A stretch of 15,462 nucleotides of DNA from Mariniphaga sp964540165 (GTDB lineage Bacteria; Bacteroidota; Bacteroidia; Bacteroidales; Prolixibacteraceae). The notes beneath the pieces were generated by a model that worked only from the letters and a program-made list of their open reading frames with translations, had not been told where the DNA came from and searched no databases. Positions within the stretch are counted from its first letter, which is position 1, and each line of letters starts with the position of its first letter. Positions 6,544 through 15,462 of this stretch are shown here, piece by piece. The position numbers and the translations under genes were made by a program. Where the stretch lies: positions 1 to 15,462 of the forward strand of contig CAZILU010000076.1 in the NCBI GenBank assembly GCA_964540165.1, read 5' to 3'.

Positions 6544-6588
6544 TCATCCATTTTTAAGGTATTACATATTAACCTGACAGAAAAAAAG

Positions 6589-7689
6589 ATGACAGAACAA
6601 CTGATAAAAGTCGGCATTACCCATGGCGACATCAATGGTATAGGCTATGAGGTAATTATGAAAACACTGCTCGATCCCAGGATCATGGAGATGTGTATTC
6701 CCATCTTATACGGATCGCCAAAAGTGGCAGCCTATCATCGCAAGGCTCTCAATATAAACAATCTCAGCCTAAACCACATTCGTTCGCCCAAAGAGGCATC
6801 ACCCAATAAAGCTCACGTGCTGAACTGTGTCGACGAGAACATCCGGGTTGAGTTAGGCAAATCGACCCCTATGGCGGGGGAGGCAGCGCTCCTGGCCTTA
6901 GACCGGGCAGTAACCGACCTGAGGGAGGGACAGATCGACGTATTGGTAACCGGCCCGATCAACAAGGACAACATTCAGAGCGACAAATTTCGTTTTCCCG
7001 GCCACACAGAGTTTCTGTCCCAGCAGTTTAACACCTCCGACTTTGTGATGCTGATGGTCAGTGAAACGATGAAGGTAGGCGTTGTAACAACCCATATTCC
7101 GTTGGCAATGGTTCCCGAATACATCACAAAAGAGCGTATTTTGTCAAAATTGCGAATTATAGCCAAATCGTTGAAGCAGGACTTTGCCATTCCAAGGCCC
7201 CGGATCGCTGTATTTGGTCTGAATCCGCACGCCGGCGATAACGGATTGTTGGGCAGCGAAGAGAAAGATATCATCATTCCCGCGATCAACGAAGCCAAGA
7301 AGGAGGGTATTATTGCCTTAGGCCCTTACCCTGCCGATGGATTTTTCGGCGGAGAGGATTACCGTAAGTTTGATGCCATTCTGGCGATGTACCACGACCA
7401 GGGACTCGTTCCCTTCAAATTGGCCTCTTTTGAGCGGGGCGTTAACTATACAGCCGGACTACCCATCGTTCGCACCTCTCCCGCCCACGGCACCGCGTAT
7501 GCCATTGCCGGAGAGGATAAAGCATCGCCCGATTCGTTCCGTCAGGCACTCTACATGGCATTAGATATTCATAAAAACAGGAAGATTTACGAAGATATCT
7601 CCCGCAATCCACTGAAGAAATATGACATTGAAGCCAACCAGGACGACGAAAGCATTGATATTGAAAGCGAGGAGGACCAAACATTTTAA
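6589..7689 (+). CDS. pdxA: 4-hydroxythreonine-4-phosphate dehydrogenase PdxA
   Basis: Cytoplasmic enzyme of 366 residues that oxidises 4-phosphohydroxy-L-threonine with NAD(P)+; the product is condensed by PdxJ with deoxyxylulose phosphate to pyridoxine phosphate (DXP-dependent vitamin B6 route). The three metal-ligand histidines are H139 (PGHTEF), H214 (LNPHAGDNG) and H269 (YHDQG). Other marks are TGPINK (121-126), GPYPADGFF (245-253) and a C-terminal SPAHGTAY. The N terminus reads GITHGDINGIG where Escherichia coli has the PGEPAGIG type; I recall this variant as usual in Bacteroidota. The ATG at 6589 is preferred over an in-frame TTG at 6541 because the latter overlaps the -7 box. The protein ends in an acidic tail (about 350-366, rich in Asp/Glu) that the E. 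coli enzyme lacks. ruvA begins 11 bp downstream. Confidence 0.95.
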   Translation: MTEQLIKVGITHGDINGIGYEVIMKTLLDPRIMEMCIPILYGSPKVAAYHRKALNINNLSLNHIRSPKEASPNKAHVLNCVDENIRVELGKSTPMAGEAALLALDRAVTDLREGQIDVLVTGPINKDNIQSDKFRFPGHTEFLSQQFNTSDFVMLMVSETMKVGVVTTHIPLAMVPEYITKERILSKLRIIAKSLKQDFAIPRPRIAVFGLNPHAGDNGLLGSEEKDIIIPAINEAKKEGIIALGPYPADGFFGGEDYRKFDAILAMYHDQGLVPFKLASFERGVNYTAGLPIVRTSPAHGTAYAIAGEDKASPDSFRQALYMALDIHKNRKIYEDISRNPLKKYDIEANQDDESIDIESEEDQTF

Positions 7690-7700
7690 AAAATTAATCG

Positions 7701-8282
7701 ATGTATGAATTTATCCGGGGAACCATCTTCAGTCTGAACCCGGCCAGTGTGGTCATGGATGTATCAGGAATCGGATACATCATACATATCTCTCTGAATA
7801 CCTACAGCAAATTAACCGGCAGGAAGGAGACCGAGCTTCTCATTCACCAGGCAATCAGAGAAGATGCCCACATTTTATACGGCTTTTTCGATCACAGAGA
7901 GCGCGACCTGTTTCGCAGCCTGATTTCGGTGAGCGGCGTTGGTGCAAGTACCGCACTGATGATGCTGTCATCGCTCAATCCCGATGAGATCGTTGCAGCC
8001 ATCACCTCCGGAAATACCGACCTGTTAAAAGCGGTAAAGGGAATCGGGGTCAAAACAGCCCAACGAATCATTGTCGACCTCAGAGACAAGCTTGGAAAAA
8101 TGCCGGAAAGCGATCAAATTTTAATTTCGGCAAACAATACTCTGCGGAATGAAGCGTTATCTGCATTAGTCATGTTAGGATTCGCAAAGAAAGAGGCAGA
8201 CAAGGCGGTATCGAAAATTATTAATGACGATCCCAATGCGACCGTAGAGCATGTCATAAAAACAGCATTAAAAAGGTTATAA
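7701..8282 (+). CDS. ruvA: Holliday junction branch-migration protein RuvA
   Basis: DNA-binding subunit of RuvAB, 193 residues, a usual length. A tetramer holds the four-way junction while RuvB rings drive branch migration. Domain I is an OB fold starting MYEFIRGTI; the acidic-pin residues E54-D55 are visible in REDAHILYGFF. Domain II has two helix-hairpin-helix motifs: SVSGVGASTA (76-85) and AVKGIGVKTAQR (111-122). Domain III, which contacts RuvB, is the C-terminal segment (about 146-193) after a flexible linker. No ruvB or ruvC is in the window. It sits 11 bp after pdxA and 7 bp before sprA, so it is probably in the same transcript. Confidence 0.96.
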   Translation: MYEFIRGTIFSLNPASVVMDVSGIGYIIHISLNTYSKLTGRKETELLIHQAIREDAHILYGFFDHRERDLFRSLISVSGVGASTALMMLSSLNPDEIVAAITSGNTDLLKAVKGIGVKTAQRIIVDLRDKLGKMPESDQILISANNTLRNEALSALVMLGFAKKEADKAVSKIINDDPNATVEHVIKTALKRL

Positions 8283-8289
8283 TACTGGA

Positions 8290-11200
8290 ATGGAATTCGC
8301 CCGTACCGATCAAAAAACATACATCACCTGCCTGCTTATGATTCTGCTTGCAGTTACAGGTATTGAAACGGTTGCCAATACCAGGCTTCAATTCTTATCA
8401 TTAACTCAATTTCAGGACACCATAAGAACCGAGGCCACCGGGCCGTTACCATTTCCATTCAAAGATCAGCCCGCCTTCGGAACACCCTCACAAGACTCCA
8501 CCAGCCTTTTTCTGAATAAGCCGGAAAATATCAACTTCGAAATTGAGTACGATCCGGTTACCGGGCAGTATGTTTTTTACGAAAAAATCGGCAACCTAAA
8601 CTACCGGTTGCCTCAGGTTATGTCGCTCAATGATTACATGCGATACGATTTTGACAAATCCATCAAAGATTACTGGAGGCAACGAAGCCGGCAACATGAG
8701 CTCGATCAGCGCGGATCACTACTGCCACAGTTAACCATTGGCGGCGAAGCATTTAACCGCATATTTGGAGGGAACGTGGTGAACATCCAACCCCAGGGTT
8801 ACGTGGAAGTCATCTTTGGCTATCAGGTAAACACCACGGAGAATCCGGCCATCCCCGAACGCCTGCGCAAGGTACCTTCGTTCGACTTTGATGAAAAAAT
8901 CCAGATGAACGTCATGGGGCAAATCGGAACCAAGATGAACATGCGGGTTAACTACAACACCGAAGCAACGTTCGATTACGAAAATAAGATGAACCTCGAA
9001 TATACCGGCGATGAAGATGAAATCATCAAAAGGATAGAAGCCGGAAATGTATCTTTGCCACTCAGCGGCACCCTGATCACCGGCGCCTCCAACCTCTTCG
9101 GGGTAAAGGCAGAGATGCAGTTCGGCAAGCTGACGGTCACCACGCTATTCTCCCAACACAAAGGTGAAACCAACACCGTTGAAACGGAAGGCGGGGCCCA
9201 AATTACCAACTTTGAAATCTCAGCGGCCGACTACGATGCTAACCGGCACTTCTTCCTCTCGCAATACTTCCGCGACAATTACGATAAGTGGCTTAGAAAC
9301 ACTGCTATACCTACTTCTCCCATTACCATAAACAAAATTGAGATCTGGGTCACCAACAAGTCAAACAACTTCACCGAGTCGAGAAATATCATAGCCTTCC
9401 AGGACTTGGGAGAACACAATCCGCATATCTTCAACGACATACCCGATTTCCAGGAGACGCAGGGAATGCCCTATCCGGAAAACATACTGCCTTTGAACGA
9501 TGCCAACGGGCTCTACTATGAGATGTCAAACACCTACAGTGCCATCCGGAATACACAGGATATCACCTCGGTATTGTCGCAGTTCAGTCCCGGATTTATT
9601 GGCGGGCAGGACTTTGAGCGCATTGAGCAGGCCCGGAAGCTGACTCCCTCTGAATTTACCGTCAACGAACGCCTGGGATACATCTCCCTGAATACCGCCC
9701 TCAATTCGGATGAAGTGCTGGCCGTAGCTTTCAGTTATACAGCCAACGGTCAGGTGTTTCAGGTCGGAGAGTTCTCAACCGATGGTATTGAAGCGCCAAA
9801 AACCCTCATCCTGAAATTGTTAAAAGGGACCAACCTCTCTCCCGGCCTTCCCACCTGGGATCTGATGATGAAAAACATCTACAACCTCGACGCCTACCAG
9901 CTTTCCAGGGATGAGTTCTCACTGAACGTGGTCTATCAGAACGACTCCACCGGCACCTACATCAACTACATTCCCGAAGGGCGGATCAATGGCCGGATTT
10001 TACTGGAGGTATTGAACCTTGACAAACTGAACAAGCAGCTCGATCCATACAAAGATGGCGTTTTCGACTTTATTGAAGGAATCACGGTCAGTTCCAACCG
10101 GGGACGGATCATCTTTCCGGTGCTGGAACCCTTCGGCAGGCATTTGGCTGACTCCATTAGCGATCCGCGCCTCATCGAGAAATACACATTTCAATCGTTA
10201 TACGACTCCACGCAGGTCTATGCCGACCAGGATGCAGAGCACAACAAATTCAGGCTCATCGGCAGCTATAAAGGAGCATCGGGATCCGACATCCCTCTGA
10301 ATGCCATCAACCTTACTCCAGGTTCGGTAAAGGTGAGTGCCGGTGGCCGGGAACTGGTTGAGAATATCGACTACACCGTCGACTATACCCTGGGCAGGGT
10401 GCGCATCATCAACCAGGCCCTGTTAGAGGCAGGCACACCCATCTCGGTCGCCACCGAAAGTGAAGACCTCTTCACAATGCAGCGAAAGACCCTGCTGGGT
10501 ACGCACGCCAACTACGCCTTCTCCGATAACTTCAACATCGGAGCCACGGCCCTGTACATGCAGGAACGCCCCTTAACACAAAAGGTCGATTACGGCGAAG
10601 ATCCCATCTCCAACCTGATGGTAGGCTTTGACGGGCACTACGCCACACAAAGCATGTTCCTCACCAAATTAGCCGATGCCCTCCCCTTCTATTCGACCAA
10701 CACACCCTCTACCATTGACATTGAGGCAGAGATGGCACGGCTGATCCCCGGACACTCCAATGTAATCGAGAAAAGCGGGAATGCCTACATCGACGACTTT
10801 GAAGGCACACAGATCAACATTGACTTGAAACTCAGGCAGTCGTGGTCATTAGCCAGCACACCGCAACACCAGCAGACACGCTTTCCCGAAGGAAACCTCA
10901 TCAACGATCTGTTGTATGGCACGAACCGCGCTAAGCTGGCCTGGTACACCATCGACCCGCTCTTCCTGCGAAATAACAGCCTGACACCCGATCACATCAG
11001 AAACAATCCCGATCTGCAGTCAAACCACTTCGTACGGGAGGTCTTCGAAAAAGAGATCTTCCCGGCCAAAGAGTCTCCGGCAGGTGAACCAACCAATATT
11101 CCTGTTTTTGACCTGGCATTCTATCCATCCGAAAAAGGTCCTTACAACTATGATACCAGGCCCACCAGCCATTCAGCCGGTATCAATCCGGACGGAACCC

Positions 11201-14200
11201 TGGCTCAACCCGAAACCCGGTGGGGCGGTATCATGCGAAAAATCGAATCGAGCGATTTTGAATCTTCCAACATCGAATTCATCGAGTTCTGGATGATGGA
11301 CCCCTTTGTTTATGACTCACTCAACAACCACGACGGGGGTGAGTTATACTTCAACCTGGGCGATGTATCCGAAGATATTCTCCGTGACGGACGGAAATCG
11401 TTCGAGCAGGGGCTTCCCACCACGGCAGAGGTAACCAACGTTGATGAAACCGTTTGGGGAAGGGTCTCTAAACTGCAGTCGCTGGTCAATGCCTTTGATA
11501 ACAATCCGCAATCGCGACGTTACCAGGATGTGGGCCTTGACGGATTGACAGATGAAGATGAACAACGTTTTTTCGAGAATTACCTGAACGAACTGCGCGA
11601 CCTGGTTTACGATGATGTTTATGAAGCGGTTTTAAACGACCCGTCATCCGACAATTTTCACTACTACCGGGGATCTGTCCTGGACCAGGAGCAAGTTGGA
11701 ATACTGGAGCGGTATAAAAATTTTAACGGCCCCGATGGCAACTCGCCAACCACTGAAATGTCGCCCGAATCATACCCCACGGCTGCCTCCTCCATTCCCG
11801 ACATTGAAGATATCAATAACGACAACACGCTGAATGAGAACGAGAGGTACTACCAGTATAAGGTGAGCATCCGCAAGGAGGACCTTCAGTTAGGGCAGAA
11901 CTACATTACCGATATCAAGCGCAGTCGCGTTGAGATGAAGAACAAAGAGATTGGCGAAGTCACCTGGTATCAGTTTAAGATTCCGGTAAGAGATCCGGAT
12001 CAGGTTTTCGGTAATATCCGCGATTTCAAGTCAATTCGTTTTATGAGAATGTATTTGCGTGGATTTGAAGATCCGGTAATCCTGAGGTTTGCCACGCTTG
12101 ACCTGGTACGGGCCGACTGGCGCCGGTACACACGGGAGATCGGGGAACCTGATGTCATCTCTCCCGCAAGCACGTTCGATGTCTCGGCAGTCAATATTGA
12201 AGAGAATGGAAGCCGGGAGCCGGTCAACTACATTCTGCCCCCCGGCATCAGCCGGGTGATTGACCCGAATAATCCGCAGCTCCGCCAGTTAAATGAGCAG
12301 TCGATGGTGTTAAAAGTGACCGGATTGGAGCAGGGTGATGCCCGCGCAGCCTATAAACCGCTTTACATGGATTTCAGAAGATACAAACGGCTCAAGTTAG
12401 AGGTACATGCCGAACAGATTCCTCAGTTTCCGTTAAAAGACGATGAGGTGCACTTCTTCATCCGGATCGGTTCCGATTACAACTACAACTACTACGAGTA
12501 CGAAATTCCGCTGAAGCTTACGCCTGCCGGCAAGTACAACGGAGATATTGAATCGGACCGGTACATCGTGTGGCCCGACGAAAACCGGGTGGACATACCG
12601 CTGGAGATTTTTTCGAATGCCAAGCTGGACCGCAATGCAGCCATGCGCATGGAGGGATCCGATATGAGCATGCAGGATATCTATGAAACGGTTCATCGGG
12701 GATGGAACAAAGATAAAAACCGGGTTCGGATAAAGGGGAGTCCAAACCTGGGAAATATTCAGGTAATGATGATGGGTATCAGGCACAAAAGAGGCCAGTT
12801 AAACACCGGGCCCAAAGCCGTGGAGGTGTGGGTCAATGAGATGCGCCTGTCCGACTTTGATGAAAGTGGCGGGTGGGCTGCCAATGCGAGGGCAACAGCG
12901 CGCTTAGCCGACCTGGGCAGCGTAACCGTTGCCGGCCGCACCCGCACATCGGGATTCGGGAGCATCAGCCAGAACATGAACAGTCGTGCCCTGGAGGACC
13001 TGAATGAGATCGATGTATCAACCTCCATCGATCTGGGACGCTTTCTGCCCGAAAAAGCCGGCGTCAGGCTCCCGATGTATTATGGCTACTCCCGCAGCGT
13101 CCGAAACCCCAAGTACAATCCCGTAGAACCCGACGTAGAACTGGAAACTTCGCTCGAAAGAGCCGGTTCCAGGGAGATGAAAGACTCCATTAAATTTATC
13201 TCGCAAGACCTTGTCACCCGAAAAAGCCTCAACTTTACCAACGTGCGGATAGAACCGCAACGACAGCAAACAAAGACCAAGGTATGGGATCCCGAAAACT
13301 TTTCTGTCTCTTATGCATACAACGAGATCTTCCGGCGAAATATCAACACGGAGTACAACCTCGATAAAACTTACCGGGGAATGTTTTCATACAACTACAG
13401 CAGCCGGCCCGTCATTATCGAACCACTGAAAAATGTAGAACTACTGCAAAAGGGAATCCTGCGGCTCATCGGTGATTTCAATTTTTACCCCTTGCCGACA
13501 CAGATCTCCTACCGCACCGACCTGTCGCGTCGTTACCATGAGATACAGACCCGCAACATCACCAATCCTCAGTTGGCGCTTCCCGCCACCTATGAGAAAG
13601 ATTTCATGTGGAATAAATTTTTCGACCTCCGATACGATATCACCCGTTCGCTCAAGTTCGACTTCTCTTCGCGGGGAACATCCCGCATTGACGAGCCGGA
13701 AGGAAGGATCAACAGAGACATGGACAATTACCAGATGTTGAAGGACTCTATCCTCACTAACCTGTACAACCTGGGGCGACCAACCCTGTATAACCACAAT
13801 GTGAGCCTGACCTATTCCCTGCCCATAAATCGCATCCAACTGCTCAACTTCATATCCGGAACTGCCCGGTATCAGGGAACATACAACTGGCAGGCCGGAC
13901 CGATCACTCCCGACACCATTACCCTGGGAAATACCGTACAGAACTCAAACAATATTCAGCTCACCGGAAATGTCAACCTGCAGAGCCTCTTCACCAAGGT
14001 TCCCTATTTCCAGGAACTGGACCAGAAATTCAAAAGAACCGGCGGCAGTCGCTACAGCATCAACCGGCAATCGGGCAGCTCCTCCACCAGAGAGCAACCC
14101 GAAATTCCACAAAAAGAACCGGAGCAGACCTATTCGGGGAGCGTAACGCTCACGGCCAACGAACCTCAGACCATCACCCACAACCTAAACACCCGGAAGG

Positions 14201-15462
14201 TAAAAGTGATCATCACCGGTGAGCAAGGCCAACCCGTGCGGGGAAGAACCACCATTGTTGATGCCAACAGCGTTGAGTTCACCCCGCTGGCAACCGGAGG
14301 CCCGGGGCAGGTAACCGTGTCGGGTGTTCCGGGAGACCAAACCCTCCTGAAAGATATACTCGACATCACGACCCGGATGCTGATCGGTGTGCGAACCATC
14401 TCTGTCAACTACAGCAAGAGCGGCGGCACCGTATTGCCCGGATACCTGCCACAACCGCACCTCTTCGGCACCGGAACATATCAACCCGATGCCGCCATGT
14501 TTAACCGGACACCACCGGCAGCATTCGCCCCGGGATTCCCTTTCCTGGCCGGATGGCAGGATTATAACTTTGCCCGCAAGGCTGCTTCCAAAGGATGGGT
14601 CACCACCGACTCCACGCTCAACATGCCCTACCTCTTTACCAAAACCGAGCGCCTGAATATCAGGGCATCCATAGAACCACTCCCCGACCTTCGCATCGAT
14701 GTTACAGCCGACCGGTCGATCTCAAACAACATCAACGAATTTTATAACTATAACCCGCTGTCGGAAGCCTTTCAGGCAAACAGCTATACCGAAACCGGAA
14801 ACTTCAGCATGTCAACACTCACCTGGGGAACCGCCTTCTTCGCTATGGGCAAAGGAGAGGTACACAGCTCCGAAGCATTTGATAAGTTCAAAGCATACCG
14901 GCAGACCATAGCCCAGCGCCTGGCAGATAAACGCAATCCCAATAACGGCTATGGATATGATCCTTCTGCCAAACACCCCGACTACCCCGATTACCCCGAT
15001 GGCTATGGACCCAACTCCGTAGAGGTACTGGTGCCGGCATTCCTGGCTGCCTACCAGAATAAAGATCCGGAAAAGGTCTCCCTGGGCCTATTCCCGGCCA
15101 TACAGTTCATGAAACCCAACTGGCAGATACGCTACGAAGGGATGGTCTCCAAAATACCCGGACTGAATAAGATCATGCGATCGCTGAACTTCACCCATGG
15201 TTACCGGTCCAGTTACAACGTCGGATCCTTCATCACCAATCTAAAGTACCAGGAGGCTGAGGACGGTTTTAACTACATCCGTGACATGGCCAACAACTTT
15301 ATAACACCCTTCGACTTTAACTCCGTCAGTATTACGGAAACATTCAGCCCGCTGATTAACATGGATATCATGTGGTATAGCGACCTGACAACCCGGGGAG
15401 AGGTTAAGAAATCACGAAGCCTGATGCTCTCATTTGCCAACAACCAGCTCACCGAGATCCTC
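8290..15462 (+). CDS. sprA: T9SS outer-membrane translocon SprA/Sov (3' end outside window)
   Basis: Giant outer-membrane beta-barrel that forms the protein-conducting channel of type IX secretion, needed for export of gliding adhesins and other cargo in Bacteroidota. 2391 codons are open without a stop; Flavobacterium johnsoniae SprA is about 2400 residues and Porphyromonas Sov about 2500, so perhaps a hundred residues are missing. An N-terminal signal peptide is visible (basic start, core CLLMILLAVTGI, likely cleavage near residue 30). Family hallmarks are FDFDEKIQMNVMGQIGTKM (about 198-216), NYNTEATFDYENKMNL, and IEAGNVSLPLSGTLITGASN then LFGVKAEMQFG (about 252-282). Later blocks rich in alternating hydrophobic and Tyr/Asn/Arg residues fit barrel strands, and NPNNGYGYDP and LVPAFLAAY near 2217-2255 also look familiar. 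Two acidic Ca2+-loop-like stretches lie near 1080 and 1171. The Ser/Glu/Pro-rich linker at about 1918-1945 is probably a flexible loop. ATG 8290 begins 7 bp after the ruvA stop. Confidence 0.96.
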   Translation, partial: MEFARTDQKTYITCLLMILLAVTGIETVANTRLQFLSLTQFQDTIRTEATGPLPFPFKDQPAFGTPSQDSTSLFLNKPENINFEIEYDPVTGQYVFYEKIGNLNYRLPQVMSLNDYMRYDFDKSIKDYWRQRSRQHELDQRGSLLPQLTIGGEAFNRIFGGNVVNIQPQGYVEVIFGYQVNTTENPAIPERLRKVPSFDFDEKIQMNVMGQIGTKMNMRVNYNTEATFDYENKMNLEYTGDEDEIIKRIEAGNVSLPLSGTLITGASNLFGVKAEMQFGKLTVTTLFSQHKGETNTVETEGGAQITNFEISAADYDANRHFFLSQYFRDNYDKWLRNTAIPTSPITINKIEIWVTNKSNNFTESRNIIAFQDLGEHNPHIFNDIPDFQETQGMPYPENILPLNDANGLYYEMSNTYSAIRNTQDITSVLSQFSPGFIGGQDFERIEQARKLTPSEFTVNERLGYISLNTALNSDEVLAVAFSYTANGQVFQVGEFSTDGIEAPKTLILKLLKGTNLSPGLPTWDLMMKNIYNLDAYQLSRDEFSLNVVYQNDSTGTYINYIPEGRINGRILLEVLNLDKLNKQLDPYKDGVFDFIEGITVSSNRGRIIFPVLEPFGRHLADSISDPRLIEKYTFQSLYDSTQVYADQDAEHNKFRLIGSYKGASGSDIPLNAINLTPGSVKVSAGGRELVENIDYTVDYTLGRVRIINQALLEAGTPISVATESEDLFTMQRKTLLGTHANYAFSDNFNIGATALYMQERPLTQKVDYGEDPISNLMVGFDGHYATQSMFLTKLADALPFYSTNTPSTIDIEAEMARLIPGHSNVIEKSGNAYIDDFEGTQINIDLKLRQSWSLASTPQHQQTRFPEGNLINDLLYGTNRAKLAWYTIDPLFLRNNSLTPDHIRNNPDLQSNHFVREVFEKEIFPAKESPAGEPTNIPVFDLAFYPSEKGPYNYDTRPTSHSAGINPDGTLAQPETRWGGIMRKIESSDFESSNIEFIEFWMMDPFVYDSLNNHDGGELYFNLGDVSEDILRDGRKSFEQGLPTTAEVTNVDETVWGRVSKLQSLVNAFDNNPQSRRYQDVGLDGLTDEDEQRFFENYLNELRDLVYDDVYEAVLNDPSSDNFHYYRGSVLDQEQVGILERYKNFNGPDGNSPTTEMSPESYPTAASSIPDIEDINNDNTLNENERYYQYKVSIRKEDLQLGQNYITDIKRSRVEMKNKEIGEVTWYQFKIPVRDPDQVFGNIRDFKSIRFMRMYLRGFEDPVILRFATLDLVRADWRRYTREIGEPDVISPASTFDVSAVNIEENGSREPVNYILPPGISRVIDPNNPQLRQLNEQSMVLKVTGLEQGDARAAYKPLYMDFRRYKRLKLEVHAEQIPQFPLKDDEVHFFIRIGSDYNYNYYEYEIPLKLTPAGKYNGDIESDRYIVWPDENRVDIPLEIFSNAKLDRNAAMRMEGSDMSMQDIYETVHRGWNKDKNRVRIKGSPNLGNIQVMMMGIRHKRGQLNTGPKAVEVWVNEMRLSDFDESGGWAANARATARLADLGSVTVAGRTRTSGFGSISQNMNSRALEDLNEIDVSTSIDLGRFLPEKAGVRLPMYYGYSRSVRNPKYNPVEPDVELETSLERAGSREMKDSIKFISQDLVTRKSLNFTNVRIEPQRQQTKTKVWDPENFSVSYAYNEIFRRNINTEYNLDKTYRGMFSYNYSSRPVIIEPLKNVELLQKGILRLIGDFNFYPLPTQISYRTDLSRRYHEIQTRNITNPQLALPATYEKDFMWNKFFDLRYDITRSLKFDFSSRGTSRIDEPEGRINRDMDNYQMLKDSILTNLYNLGRPTLYNHNVSLTYSLPINRIQLLNFISGTARYQGTYNWQAGPITPDTITLGNTVQNSNNIQLTGNVNLQSLFTKVPYFQELDQKFKRTGGSRYSINRQSGSSSTREQPEIPQKEPEQTYSGSVTLTANEPQTITHNLNTRKVKVIITGEQGQPVRGRTTIVDANSVEFTPLATGGPGQVTVSGVPGDQTLLKDILDITTRMLIGVRTISVNYSKSGGTVLPGYLPQPHLFGTGTYQPDAAMFNRTPPAAFAPGFPFLAGWQDYNFARKAASKGWVTTDSTLNMPYLFTKTERLNIRASIEPLPDLRIDVTADRSISNNINEFYNYNPLSEAFQANSYTETGNFSMSTLTWGTAFFAMGKGEVHSSEAFDKFKAYRQTIAQRLADKRNPNNGYGYDPSAKHPDYPDYPDGYGPNSVEVLVPAFLAAYQNKDPEKVSLGLFPAIQFMKPNWQIRYEGMVSKIPGLNKIMRSLNFTHGYRSSYNVGSFITNLKYQEAEDGFNYIRDMANNFITPFDFNSVSITETFSPLINMDIMWYSDLTTRGEVKKSRSLMLSFANNQLTEIL

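Larger units (their letters stand above)
6183..6588. other. divergent intergenic region between patatin and pdxA genes
   Basis: 406 bp separating genes that point away from each other, so it should hold promoters in both directions. Seen in it: an ATCC-type quasi-periodic repeat (6261-6294), a GC-rich nested inverted repeat (6306-6344), and a good Bacteroidota promoter for pdxA (6512-6543). For the patatin gene only a weak TAATTTAG box on the - strand (near 6215-6222) was seen. Open frames here, including one of 101 codons on + (6189-6494), have no family resemblance and no ribosome-binding site. Confidence 0.6.

Noticed and set aside
6541..6588. TTG at 6541 as an extended pdxA start
   Set aside because: The TTG overlaps the last bases of a consensus -7 promoter box, so it would lie upstream of the transcript start; the ATG at 6589 gives the usual N terminus.
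12433..12786. Open frames on - within sprA, here and at many other points from 8731 to 14484
   Set aside because: sprA is continuously open and matches its family throughout; the antisense frames show no domain and follow from codon use.
1..15462. tRNA, rRNA, transposase or phage genes
   Set aside because: None was recognised when reading the window; nearly all sequence is accounted for by the eight genes and the two repeat-bearing gaps.

Overview
The window reads as a piece of a Bacteroidota chromosome, probably from a type IX secretion (T9SS) lineage. The strongest reason is an open reading frame of 2391 codons (8290 to the right edge) recognisable as SprA/Sov, the outer-membrane translocon of T9SS, which is confined to this phylum. 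Two further signs agree: a TAnnTTTG-type (-7) promoter box with an upstream TTG before pdxA, and the general lack of strong Shine-Dalgarno sequences. Base composition looks close to 50% GC. No tRNA, rRNA, CRISPR array, intact insertion sequence or phage gene was seen.

Left part (1-4290, all +): the C-terminal part of a P2A-type (Ca2+) P-type ATPase cut by the window edge, a TauE/SafE-family permease, a CdsA-like phosphatidate cytidylyltransferase, and a dolichol/phytol-kinase-like CTP-dependent lipid kinase. Gaps are 75, 22 and 27 bp, so the four may be one transcription unit. After a 369-bp non-coding gap holding repeats comes a CDP-alcohol phosphatidyltransferase (4660-5265). Together the three lipid enzymes could make a short CTP-driven route: lipid alcohol to phospho-lipid, to CDP-lipid, to phospholipid. 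This is inference from family membership. A patatin-like phospholipase (5244-6182, -) faces this block, and the two 3' ends overlap by 22 bp inside a perfect inverted repeat.

Middle (6183-6588): a divergent intergenic region with a short quasi-periodic ATCC(TG) repeat, a GC-rich nested inverted repeat and the promoter of the next operon.

Right part (6589-15462, all +): pdxA (vitamin B6 synthesis), ruvA (Holliday-junction branch migration) and sprA (T9SS translocon), with gaps of 11 and 7 bp, so very likely co-transcribed from the promoter at 6512-6543. sprA runs off the right edge and probably lacks only about its last hundred residues.

Most of the window is recognisable core or near-core biology. 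The points most worth a second look are the compact lipid module with an altered CdsA signature, the convergent gene pair whose stop codons form the ends of one hairpin, and the two repeat-bearing intergenic regions that bracket the phosphatidyltransferase/patatin pair.
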